A stretch of DNA of 64,000 bases from Bacillus sp. J37 (lineage in GTDB: Bacteria; Bacillota; Bacilli; Bacillales; Bacillaceae), in the NCBI RefSeq assembly GCF_000518865.1, contig NZ_JAEK01000004.1:187780-251779 (forward strand). The letters are read 5' to 3'. The number at the start of each line of letters is the position of its first letter. Position 1 is the stretch's first letter. A model generated the notes under the pieces. It saw only the letters and a list, made by a program, of their open reading frames with translations, made no database searches and was not told where the DNA came from. A program made the translations under genes and the position numbers. This document shows, piece after piece, positions 8,947 to 16,547 of the stretch.

Positions 8947-10032
8947 ATGGAGAATGCAAAGATATCCGCAATTCAGTTGGTTACGATTATGTACATTTTT
9001 GTTGTTGGTACAACCGTTATTTTTCCATTAGCTGCCGAAGCAGACCAAGCTGCCTGGATTTCAATTTTACTCGGTATGGTTTTTGGTTTACCATTGCTTT
9101 TAATTTATCATTATTTATATAAGCTGTATCCTAATCTTGTTTTAACAGAATACACAAAAAAAATCCTGGGCAAATACTTAGGTACCATAGTCGGCACTTT
9201 CTATATTTTGTTTTTTTTATACGGAGCTTCACGTGATGTCCGAGATGCAATGGAACTGGCACCGCTATTTTTACATGAAACACCTGTATCGGTCATTGGG
9301 ATTATGTTTTTACTACCAGTACTCTATGGGTTATTTTTAGGAATAGAAGTCCTCCTAAGAACAAGTGAAATATTTATTGTGTATCTTGTTCTGACAGGTA
9401 TTTTAATGATTATCTTTATTTTTCTTTCTGATATCTTTCAATATGAAAATTTATTACCTGTATTAGAGCCTGGTTGGAAGAAGATAATTGGTACAACATT
9501 GAAAGAGGCTTGGGTCGCACCGTTTGGAGAAGTCGTTTGTTTTACAATGGTTTTTGCCTATTTAAATAAACCAAAGCTTCAATTAAAAGCTTCTTTTATG
9601 GGAGTAATAATAGGAGGATTGTCTTTAGCATTTTTCCATTTTTTAACGATCGGGGTTTTAGGTGCCGATACGAGAGGCAGTTCCATCTCTCCTTTCTTTA
9701 GAATGGTTCAAAAAATCGAAGTAGCTGAAATTATTCAAAGACTTGATGCACTTTTTATGATTTGGCTGCTAGTTAATGATTTTTTTAAAGTCGCCATTTT
9801 TATGTATGCAGCAGTGATAGGCGGAGCAACATTATTTAAAATATCTAAGAATGTGTTAGTTTTACCTTTTGGAGCCATCGTCTTTTTTACTTCCTACTAT
9901 TTTACAGAAAACTACATTTCTCATATGGCTCAAGGTGATTTTATGCTTGCATATATTTATCCTATTTTTACCTTTGCTATTCCCCTTCTATTATGTGTTG
10001 TGGCTTTTGTTAAGAAAAAGATAAAGAAGTAA
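8947..10032 (+). CDS. GerAB/spore germination permease, second B subunit
   Basis: A 361-residue second member of the GerAB family with about ten membrane helices. It shares the pattern AAEADQAAWIS in helix 1-2, the DVRDAMELAPLFL segment, the helix with GIEVLLRTSE, and an overall length typical of B subunits. Identity to the preceding B subunit is clearly low, so this is not a recent duplication. The ATG at 8947 follows GGAAGGT and lies 7 bp after the previous stop; a longer frame from 8890 overlaps the preceding gene and has no site. Two B genes behind one A and one C suggest alternative or heteromeric receptors with different germinant ranges; that is inference. Confidence 0.9.
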   Translation: MENAKISAIQLVTIMYIFVVGTTVIFPLAAEADQAAWISILLGMVFGLPLLLIYHYLYKLYPNLVLTEYTKKILGKYLGTIVGTFYILFFLYGASRDVRDAMELAPLFLHETPVSVIGIMFLLPVLYGLFLGIEVLLRTSEIFIVYLVLTGILMIIFIFLSDIFQYENLLPVLEPGWKKIIGTTLKEAWVAPFGEVVCFTMVFAYLNKPKLQLKASFMGVIIGGLSLAFFHFLTIGVLGADTRGSSISPFFRMVQKIEVAEIIQRLDALFMIWLLVNDFFKVAIFMYAAVIGGATLFKISKNVLVLPFGAIVFFTSYYFTENYISHMAQGDFMLAYIYPIFTFAIPLLLCVVAFVKKKIKK

Positions 10033-10112
10033 TGACGGTGTCGAATTTTATCTAATAGTAAATATAAATTAATAACCGAGGATCTAGAATCGAAAATAAA
10101 TATTCAGTGTCT

Positions 10113-10160
10113 AAAAAAAGAACATGAAAAAGGAGTCTTACTTTCAGCTTTTTCATGTTC
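10113..10160 (-). terminator. Intrinsic terminator of the Fur-controlled operon
   Basis: A 13-bp stem, GAACATGAAAAAG with its complement (10120-10132 and 10148-10160), is followed in the minus direction by seven T residues (10113-10119). It closes the leftward operon that starts at 11499. The rightward germination operon ends about 80 bp before it and has no T-run of its own here. Confidence 0.88.
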
Positions 10161-10186
10161 CTATGAAACCGAATGTTGCTTTTCTT

Positions 10187-10333
10187 TTACCAGCCTAAAC
10201 TCTTTTCCAGTTCAGGTAAAGTTAATTCATATAATTGGCGGTCATCTGACGATTTAAAGCAGTTTAACTTTAACAGCCCTTGAATGATATGGTCCTTCCG
10301 AAAGACAATGCCTTCTTTCATGTTTTTACCCAT
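10187..10333 (-). CDS. FbpA-like short basic protein (Fur-regulated basic protein family)
   Basis: A 48-residue protein that is last in a Fur-controlled operon. It carries the pattern of the Fur-regulated FbpA family: a basic RKDHIIQGLL helix followed by DDRQLYELTLPELEK. In Bacillus subtilis FbpA is a small basic protein made under iron limitation that works with the FsrA small RNA in the iron-sparing response. The start is either the ATG at 10333 or the in-frame ATG at 10321; GAAGGA is very close to the first and rather far from the second. It begins 22 bp after the preceding gene stops. The perfect Fur box upstream of the operon supports the family call. Confidence 0.7.
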   Translation of the reverse strand: MGKNMKEGIVFRKDHIIQGLLKLNCFKSSDDRQLYELTLPELEKSLGW

Positions 10334-10355
10334 TTCCTTCACATCCTATGAAAAC

Positions 10356-10769
10356 CTACATTAATTGATTTTCCGTCATACTATTTAAATGTCTTTCTAA
10401 CATTATTTTTAATTCATTGGACTTTTTCAATCCATTTGTTGCGATTAAGAAGGTCTCCTCGTCGCCATGACCCAGAGACTGGTCAACCTGAAATTTCAAA
10501 TGATTAATATGTAACTCGAGGTCCATTAACGAATACATATACCCTTTAATGAAATAATTTTCTAAGTCGTCTAATGCCATATAGATATACTTATCAGAAT
10601 TTAGGATAACCATGTTATACCAACCCTGATCATGTACATATGTACGTTCATTTGTTATCTCCAGAAATTCTCCACGCTTGATTGTCAGCAAATCTTCATG
10701 CTCCCCATCTGGACAAAAACACTCGACAAAGTGTTCGAACTGTTGTTTCACGATAAAATAGTGATGCAT
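10356..10769 (-). CDS. Unknown protein with SH3-like N-terminus and IDEAL-like C-terminus, Fur operon
   Basis: A 137-residue soluble protein not recognised as a named family. The N-terminal 75 residues look like a small beta barrel of SH3 type (FLEITNERTY, GWYNMVIL, YIYMALDDLENYF). The C-terminal part is helical and contains VDQSLGHGDEETF, which resembles the short IDEAL domain of Firmicutes regulators. No membrane segment or metal-binding cluster is visible. The ATG at 10769 has GAGGAG upstream. It sits between the Fe-S protein gene (16 bp upstream) and the FbpA-like gene (22 bp downstream), so it is expected to be induced by iron limitation. Function unknown. Confidence 0.75.
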   Translation of the reverse strand: MHHYFIVKQQFEHFVECFCPDGEHEDLLTIKRGEFLEITNERTYVHDQGWYNMVILNSDKYIYMALDDLENYFIKGYMYSLMDLELHINHLKFQVDQSLGHGDEETFLIATNGLKKSNELKIMLERHLNSMTENQLM

Positions 10770-10785
10770 AGTCGAAACTCCTCTC

Positions 10786-11499
10786 TTAATGAATATTTTT
10801 CATATCTTTGCATTGTTTTGTTAAAGGACATTCAAAGCATCCTTGATTGTTTTCTTGAATAAGCTGCTTTATATACTCTAAATATTGAACTCCCTTTGGA
10901 ATATCTTGTTCAATTGGATAAAAGGCTGATATTCTTCCATCTAATAATGAAACAATCTCAATCTTTTCAGGTAGTATTCCCAAAGCTTCATAAGAGAAAA
11001 CTGAAACGAGATGACTATATCTTTCCATCAAATGCTGATCCGCTTCTAAAAGGAATTTTTTTACTGAAAAAGATTTAGTTGACCATTCGGCTAATTCAAT
11101 TGTAATGGAGGCTTGAGATTCTAAACCCTTTATGTATAGCTTTTCATATAAGAAAAGCGGTGGTTGCTTACTTTTCGTTGATAGAAACTGAAGCAAATGG
11201 TCCGTTATTTTGGCTAAAACCATATAATACTCTTCCCCGGACTGAAAAAAATCAAACCTGACTTGATGCCAATACTCATTTATTAGCCTTAATGCAGATA
11301 GCTTTGTCTGATCTTCTAAACGAAGCTCATAGTATGTATGAACAATTGAATTAATGACTGATTGTATATTCTGTCTCCACATTCGCTCCTTTTCATGAAG
11401 GAGCTGAAAATAATAGACTTGATACGGACATTTTATAAAAGACTCTAAATGATCTTGCATCACTTGCTTCTCTTCCATATGTTTGTTTTCATTCATCAT
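10786..11499 (-). CDS. PD-(D/E)XK-type (Cas4/AddB-like) Fe-S cluster protein, possibly catalytically dead, Fur-regulated
   Basis: A 237-residue protein with the frame of the RecB/AddB/Cas4 nuclease superfamily that carries a 4Fe-4S cluster: an N-terminal HLESFIKCPYQVYYF block with Cys24, and a C-terminal Cx2Cx5C with Cys221, Cys224 and Cys230. In that superfamily these four cysteines bind the cluster. The region before the last cysteines (VSLLDGRISAFYPIE) also follows the usual pattern. The catalytic core is hard to see: the expected G-x-x-D and D-x-K positions around residues 130-155 are not obvious, so the fold may have lost nuclease activity. It is first in the operon, directly behind a perfect Fur box. 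No CRISPR or addAB genes are nearby. Confidence 0.65.
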   Translation of the reverse strand: MMNENKHMEEKQVMQDHLESFIKCPYQVYYFQLLHEKERMWRQNIQSVINSIVHTYYELRLEDQTKLSALRLINEYWHQVRFDFFQSGEEYYMVLAKITDHLLQFLSTKSKQPPLFLYEKLYIKGLESQASITIELAEWSTKSFSVKKFLLEADQHLMERYSHLVSVFSYEALGILPEKIEIVSLLDGRISAFYPIEQDIPKGVQYLEYIKQLIQENNQGCFECPLTKQCKDMKNIH

Positions 11500-11524
11500 T
11501 TAGAGAACACTTCCTCCCACTAGT

Positions 11525-11543
11525 GATAATGATTATCATTATC
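11525..11543 (-). promoter_or_regulatory. Fur box (perfect 19-bp palindrome)
   Basis: GATAATGATTATCATTATC is a perfect palindrome and matches the classical Fur consensus. It covers the predicted transcription start of the leftward operon, between the -10 box and the ribosome binding site, so Fur with iron would block transcription. It is the only strong Fur box seen in the window. Confidence 0.93.
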
Positions 11544-11550
11544 TTCTATT

Positions 11551-11580
11551 ATTCTAATTGAAAAGTGTTCTCAATGTCAA
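11551..11580 (-). promoter_or_regulatory. Sigma-A promoter of the Fur-controlled operon
   Basis: TTGACA (-35, complement of 11575-11580) and TAGAAT (-10, complement of 11551-11556) are separated by 18 bp. The Fur box begins 8 bp downstream of the -10 box. Confidence 0.8.
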
Positions 11581-11601
11581 GAATTCATCGATGAAATAGA
11601 T

Positions 11602-11635
11602 AAAAAAGGATCAGTTCCCCATAACTGATCCTTTT
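11602..11635 (-). terminator. Intrinsic terminator of the aldehyde dehydrogenase gene
   Basis: A stem with AAGGATCAGTT/AACTGATCCTT and a six-base loop is followed by T residues in the minus direction, immediately after the dehydrogenase stop codon. Confidence 0.9.
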
Positions 11636-11636
11636 G

Positions 11637-13031
11637 TTACTTCATTAATTTTTTCATCATTTTTAAACTATTTTTTGCATTTGGGTACCGGAAGCTGAAA
11701 TCAAAACGGTTGGTTTGTTTGAGTACACTTTTAAAATGAGAAAACGTTTGAAAGCTCGCCTCGCCATGATAAGTACCCATTCCACTTTCACCAACACCTC
11801 CAAAAGGCAGGTATGGCGTGGCAATATGCATAAGTGTATCGTTAATACACCCTCCACCAAATGATATAGACTCAGTGACTTGTTTTGCTACCTCATCGTT
11901 AGTAGTAAAAACGTATAAAGCTAACGGTTTTGGACGACTATTAATAAAATCTACAGTTTCTTGGATGTTATCAAACTCTAATATCGGCAGAATGGGGCCA
12001 AAGATTTCATCTGTCATTAGAGGTGATGTAAGATCTTTTGGTTTGATAAGTGTTGGATTTATCTTTAGTTGGCTTTCATCTGATTGGCCGCCGAACAAGA
12101 TGGTCCCATTTGATAAGTACCCCTTTAACCGATGAAAATGACGGGCATTCACAATCTTTGTAAACTCTTCATTTTGAATGGCATTTTCACCATAAAAATT
12201 AATAATCACCTTTTTTAATTCTTCAATTAATGGCTCCTTAATCTTTTTATCAAGAAAGAGATAATCCGGTGCAATACAAGTTTGGCCGGCATTTATTAGC
12301 TTTCCAAACACTATTCTCTTTGCAGCAAGCTCCAAATTGGCTGATTGGTCTACAATGCAGGGACTTTTACCACCAAGCTCTAACGTGACCGGTATTAATC
12401 TTTTGGCAGCAGCCTTCATCACAATTTTCCCCACAGGGACACTTCCAGTAAAGAAGATATAATCGAATGGTTGATCTAATAAAAAGCCTGTTGTCTCAAC
12501 TCCACCTTCCAGCACAGTAACATAGGCAGGATCAAATGCTTCTTGAATTAACGTTACTAGTATTGATGATGTATGTGGTGTTAATTCGGAAGGCTTTAGA
12601 ATGGCTGTATTCCCTGCGGCAATAGCACCTATTAGAGGGGCCAGTTGCAGCTGAAACGGATAATTCCATGGTGCAATGATGAGCGTGACTCCATAGGGCT
12701 CAGCTACTCTAATACCTTTTGATCCAATATGTGTCTTCGCTGTTTTTACCTTCTCTGGCTTCATCCATTTATCTAAATGCTTTAATGTGAATTTAATTTC
12801 TTCTAATAAGATTCCAATTTCAGTCATATATGCTTCTGTTTCAGATTTATTTAAATCAAGTTTAAGCGCCTGACATATTTCTAATTCATGTTTTCGAACT
12901 TGATCTGCAAGGGTTTGAAGCATTCTTTTTCTAAAGTCCCCTAACTTTGTTTGACCGGTATGAAAGAAGTTTTTTTGAAGTTTAACAGCTGTTGATACAG
13001 ATTCAACTGTCTGTTCGCTTACATGTACCAT
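11637..13031 (-). CDS. Class 3-type NAD(P)-dependent aldehyde dehydrogenase (YwdH-like)
   Basis: A 464-residue aldehyde dehydrogenase that oxidises fatty or aromatic aldehydes to acids. Visible motifs are APWNYPFQL (119-127), FTGSVPVGK in the cofactor site (194-202), the general-base Glu218 in LELGGKSP and the catalytic Cys252 in NAGQTC. The short length without a long N-terminus and the APWNYP signature place it with class 3 enzymes, like Bacillus YwdH. The ATG at 13031 is preceded by AGGAGGT about 10 nt away; the frame extends 17 codons further without a usable site. It is followed by its own terminator and preceded by an MFS transporter gene in the same direction, 80 bp away. Confidence 0.9.
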   Translation of the reverse strand: MVHVSEQTVESVSTAVKLQKNFFHTGQTKLGDFRKRMLQTLADQVRKHELEICQALKLDLNKSETEAYMTEIGILLEEIKFTLKHLDKWMKPEKVKTAKTHIGSKGIRVAEPYGVTLIIAPWNYPFQLQLAPLIGAIAAGNTAILKPSELTPHTSSILVTLIQEAFDPAYVTVLEGGVETTGFLLDQPFDYIFFTGSVPVGKIVMKAAAKRLIPVTLELGGKSPCIVDQSANLELAAKRIVFGKLINAGQTCIAPDYLFLDKKIKEPLIEELKKVIINFYGENAIQNEEFTKIVNARHFHRLKGYLSNGTILFGGQSDESQLKINPTLIKPKDLTSPLMTDEIFGPILPILEFDNIQETVDFINSRPKPLALYVFTTNDEVAKQVTESISFGGGCINDTLMHIATPYLPFGGVGESGMGTYHGEASFQTFSHFKSVLKQTNRFDFSFRYPNAKNSLKMMKKLMK

Positions 13032-13111
13032 GACAATCAATACCTCCTGATAGAGCTTTTCATCTGTTAATATAGACCTCATAAGGTAACGATGTCAAAG
13101 TTTTATCTTTT

Positions 13112-14323
13112 CTACATCGACTCTATTTTCTTTTTTGAAAGAGGCGAATGTTGATATCTCCATTTCAAGGATAAGAGCATTCCAATTATACCTGCTGCGC
13201 CTGCGGTCAAAAATACTGGAAGAAATGTCCCCTCCTCAGAAAATAACCCTGAGATAAACGGCCCTAGAAAAATACCGATTGCATAAACAGCTTGAAACAA
13301 CCCCATCGCAGTGGCACGCTTTCTATTCGGAATGGTTTGAATCGCCATTCCCATTAACAATGGAATTGTCATCCCTTGGGCAAAGCCATTAAATGCCTGT
13401 GTAAGATAAAGAAATCCCAGATTATTTATAAATGGAATGATGACTGAAAACGCAAATGTACCAAAGAATCCCACGACTAAAATTTTCCATTTCTGAAAGT
13501 GTCCAGCTAGATATCTTCCAGTTATAATCGGCGCAATTGCATGTGGAATCATAAAGCTACCTACTAAAAAAATAAGGCTTTCTTTTGAGGCACCTATCTT
13601 TAGCGCATAATCTGGTGTAAATCCAAACATCGTAATAAATAGGACTGCATGAGCTAGTGCTGATAGAATGGCTGCCTTTAAGACAGTAGGCTCTCTTAGC
13701 ACTTCATTTAGTTCACTCATTCTTATCTTTTTAGACTCTGACTTTTTTTGCTTAGATTCTTTTATTCGAAGTGCTAATACGATTCCGAATATTCCAACAA
13801 ATCCACCTATCCAAAATGGAGATTTCCATCCCCATTGAGTCACGAGGTATCCGCTCAAGCCCATACTTATAAGCTGGGAGGCAACTGTAATAAATTGTAC
13901 ATTCCCCATAGCTCTCGTTGTGTCTTCTTGCTTAAAATAACTCGCATACAAAACGGTAAATGCAACCCACATCGATGCTGTAATACCGGAAATAAACCTT
14001 GAAACAAGGGCAAACTCTATACTCTCAGTCAAAGCAAAACCAAGGCAGCTAATCACTCCTGTCACTAGACCAGCTATCAAAAACGGCTTCCGAATTTGCA
14101 GGCGATCTGAGACAACTCCAACCGGAAGTCGTAATAAGATTTGCATAATACCATAGCTTCCAACAATAAATCCAACGAACGTATATGTACCACCTAAATA
14201 GTCCAAATAAGAGACAAATACAGGCACATAAATATAAAGTGAAAACCAATAAATAAACGTAATTAGAATAAATAATATATGATCATAGAGTGGAAGCTTC
14301 TGAACTTCGATGTCACTAGTCAA
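13112..14323 (-). CDS. Major facilitator superfamily transporter, 12 helices
   Basis: A 403-residue MFS permease with twelve predicted helices and a central cytoplasmic loop rich in Lys/Ser (ESKQKKSESKK). The A-motif GxxxDRxQxRKP appears as GVVSDRLQIRKP between helices 2 and 3, and a second copy is seen as NRKRATAMG after helix 8. The chosen start is TTG at 14323, because AAGGAGGT lies 6 nt before it and overlaps the alternative start at 14344. Substrate is not predictable; the closest feel is drug or sugar efflux. It lies between uppP and the aldehyde dehydrogenase, all on the minus strand but in separate transcription units judging from the uppP terminator upstream. Confidence 0.85.
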   Translation of the reverse strand: MTSDIEVQKLPLYDHILFILITFIYWFSLYIYVPVFVSYLDYLGGTYTFVGFIVGSYGIMQILLRLPVGVVSDRLQIRKPFLIAGLVTGVISCLGFALTESIEFALVSRFISGITASMWVAFTVLYASYFKQEDTTRAMGNVQFITVASQLISMGLSGYLVTQWGWKSPFWIGGFVGIFGIVLALRIKESKQKKSESKKIRMSELNEVLREPTVLKAAILSALAHAVLFITMFGFTPDYALKIGASKESLIFLVGSFMIPHAIAPIITGRYLAGHFQKWKILVVGFFGTFAFSVIIPFINNLGFLYLTQAFNGFAQGMTIPLLMGMAIQTIPNRKRATAMGLFQAVYAIGIFLGPFISGLFSEEGTFLPVFLTAGAAGIIGMLLSLKWRYQHSPLSKKKIESM

Positions 14324-14387
14324 AATAAACCTCCTTATGTACATTCTTTATGTATTTATCTTATCTGCTTTCATACCTCATTTAAAT

Positions 14388-14440
14388 ACTAAAAATTAAA
14401 AAAGAGAAGAAAATCAACATTAGTTAATCTCCTTCTCTTT
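14388..14440 (-). terminator. Intrinsic terminator of uppP
   Basis: AAAGAGAAG (14432-14440, complement) pairs with CTTCTCTTT (14401-14409, complement) and is followed by a T-rich run in the minus direction. It lies just after the uppP stop codon. Confidence 0.75.
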
Positions 14441-14450
14441 ATGAATATGC

Positions 14451-15287
14451 TTAGAAGTACAATACCCAAATCACGATGACCAAAACAATACGGTAGATCG
14501 CAAATGGCATTAATTTAATTTTATTAATTAATTTTAAGAAAAAGCGGATTGATATTAACGCAAAAACAAAGGCACTAATAAATCCTGCGATAAAAAACGG
14601 CATGGCATCAAGTGTGAAATATTGCCAGTTTTTAAGAAGAGATAGAAAACTCGCTCCCGCCATAATCGGCACCGCCATAATAAATGTAAAATCAGCTGCT
14701 GCACGGTGGCTCATTCCTAATAACACACCACCTGATATCGTCGAGCCCGAACGTGAAAACCCCGGCCATAATGAAAGACATTGAATAAGCCCAACTGATA
14801 ATGCCTGCTTGTACGTAATTTGGTCAACTGTATCAATTTTCGGTACTTTGGGACCGAAAAGGTCAGCAGCAATCATTAAGAGTGCACCCACAACTAACCC
14901 GATTAACACGGTCTCAATGGAGAATAAATACTCATCGATATAATCCTCAAACAAAACGCCTAAAACACCTGCCGGAATTAACCCGACAATAACTTGTGAC
15001 AGCTTTAGTCGATTCTGAGTAGTTCTTTTTTGTACTCTTTTGCTAAATCTGCTTAATCCAAGCATTTGAATAAATCTGTCTTTAAATACAACGACAACTG
15101 CTAATATAGACCCTAGTTGAATAACAATTTTAAATGTATTTGCAACATATTTTGTTAAAAATTCTTCTGATTGTAACCACATATCGTCAACAATAATCAT
15201 ATGACCTGTTGAAGAAACCGGTGCAAATTCTGTTAATCCTTCTACCAAGCCTAATATAACAGCTTTTAAGATTGTAATAAAATCCAT
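14451..15287 (-). CDS. uppP: Undecaprenyl-diphosphatase UppP (BacA family)
   Basis: A 278-residue integral membrane phosphatase that recycles undecaprenyl pyrophosphate to the monophosphate carrier used for peptidoglycan and teichoic acid synthesis; overproduction gives bacitracin resistance. The two family signatures are both present: EGLTEFAPVSSTGH near residues 16-29 and the PGFSRSGSTISGG loop near 175-187. About eight membrane helices are predicted, and length matches the family (265-280). The ATG at 15287 has AGGAGC upstream. It is a single-gene unit with its own terminator. Confidence 0.95.
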   Translation of the reverse strand: MDFITILKAVILGLVEGLTEFAPVSSTGHMIIVDDMWLQSEEFLTKYVANTFKIVIQLGSILAVVVVFKDRFIQMLGLSRFSKRVQKRTTQNRLKLSQVIVGLIPAGVLGVLFEDYIDEYLFSIETVLIGLVVGALLMIAADLFGPKVPKIDTVDQITYKQALSVGLIQCLSLWPGFSRSGSTISGGVLLGMSHRAAADFTFIMAVPIMAGASFLSLLKNWQYFTLDAMPFFIAGFISAFVFALISIRFFLKLINKIKLMPFAIYRIVLVIVIWVLYF

Positions 15288-15380
15288 CCTTATAAGCTCC
15301 TATCATTCTTTAATCGTTAAACCCACAAATGTAAGTATACCGTCAAAGCAGCCGAGATGGAACTTAATTTTTTCTTAAGA

Positions 15381-16358
15381 TTATTCTTTTACAAATTCCT
15401 TTGTACTTCTTACTGTGTCAATTGGACGAACCATTTTTTCAATTTGTTCACGTTTTGGTTCCAGAAACGGTGGAAGTGAAAGTTTTTCACCCAATGTTTC
15501 GTAAGGCTCATCACCCATAAATCCCGGACCATCTGTTGCAAATTCAAATAAAATATGAGGTGCAACCCTAGCATATAATGATTCAAAGAAATGTCTGTTT
15601 ACATATCCTGATGTATGGAATCCGATGTTTTCCATTCTGGAAATCCACTCTTCTAACACATTTCGATCTTCTACCCGGAAGGCTACATGGTGGACTGTAC
15701 CAAAGCCTTGAATTCCTTGAGGAAGCATGACATTATGCTCCACAATAACTTGCGCTCCATTTCCTCCCTCACCCACTTCAAATAAATGAAAGGATCCTTC
15801 CTGGGCAATTTCCTTAAACAAGAGAGCTTTTTCTAATACTTCCTTTAGTTGATCAAAATTTGAGATTCGGATAAAGATTGGTCCCAATCCAGTAATGGCG
15901 TGCTCTAAGGGAATAGGTCCTTTTTGCCAAGGTGTACCTGAAGCAATTCCTTTATTATTCTCATCAGAAATTAACTGGTAGTGTTGATCATCAAAATCAA
16001 CAAAAGATAGTGTTTTCTTTCCAAATTGTTCTTTAATTCCAGCATGATTAACTCCTAAACGATCAAAACGGTTGACCCAATAATCCAATGAAGCATCGGT
16101 TGGAACCCGGAATGATGTTTTTGAAATTTCATTCGTTCCATGAATCCCTTTTGGAATACCAGGAAAATCGAAGAATGTCATATCCGTCCCTGCGCTGCCT
16201 ACATCATCTGCAAAAAATAAATGGTAAGTCTGAATATCATCCTGATTTACTGTTTTCTTCACCAAGCGCATACCTAATACATATGTGAAAAATTCATAAT
16301 TTTTTTCAGCACTGCTTGTAATAGCTGTTACATGATGTATTCCCTTTAAATGGTTCAT
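15381..16358 (-). CDS. Ring-cleaving dioxygenase, glyoxalase fold (MhqA/MhqO/MhqE type)
   Basis: A 325-residue extradiol-type dioxygenase of the vicinal oxygen chelate superfamily, built from two glyoxalase-like halves. In Bacillus the related MhqA, MhqO and MhqE help detoxify hydroquinones and catechols and are controlled by MarR-type repressors. Metal ligands are expected from HHVTAI near the N-terminus, HHVAFRV near residue 225 and the Glu in ILFEFATDGPG near 280. The ATG at 16358 is chosen because GGAGG is 7-8 nt upstream, whereas it almost touches the ATG at 16364. No mhq regulator is adjacent, although a MarR/nitroreductase pair lies at 50 kb. Confidence 0.88.
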   Translation of the reverse strand: MNHLKGIHHVTAITSSAEKNYEFFTYVLGMRLVKKTVNQDDIQTYHLFFADDVGSAGTDMTFFDFPGIPKGIHGTNEISKTSFRVPTDASLDYWVNRFDRLGVNHAGIKEQFGKKTLSFVDFDDQHYQLISDENNKGIASGTPWQKGPIPLEHAITGLGPIFIRISNFDQLKEVLEKALLFKEIAQEGSFHLFEVGEGGNGAQVIVEHNVMLPQGIQGFGTVHHVAFRVEDRNVLEEWISRMENIGFHTSGYVNRHFFESLYARVAPHILFEFATDGPGFMGDEPYETLGEKLSLPPFLEPKREQIEKMVRPIDTVRSTKEFVKE

Positions 16359-16506
16359 TTTCATTCCTCCGTTATCATGAATATACTATTTATTATGATT
16401 TTTTTATGGCTTAAAATACATTTAATTAAAATATCTTGATTTAAAGATAATATATCATGAAACTACCTTCGTTGCAAGTCATCGAACTTAGGTTAGGTTA
16501 ACTTTT

Positions 16507-16540
16507 AAAAAAATAAAAAGCCAAGGATTTCTCCTTGACT
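16507..16540 (-). terminator. Intrinsic terminator of the cysJI operon
   Basis: AGTCAAGGA pairs with TCCTTGGCT around a GAAA-like loop and is followed by a T-rich run in the minus direction, directly after the cysI stop codon. Confidence 0.85.
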
Positions 16541-16547
16541 CTCGTTA

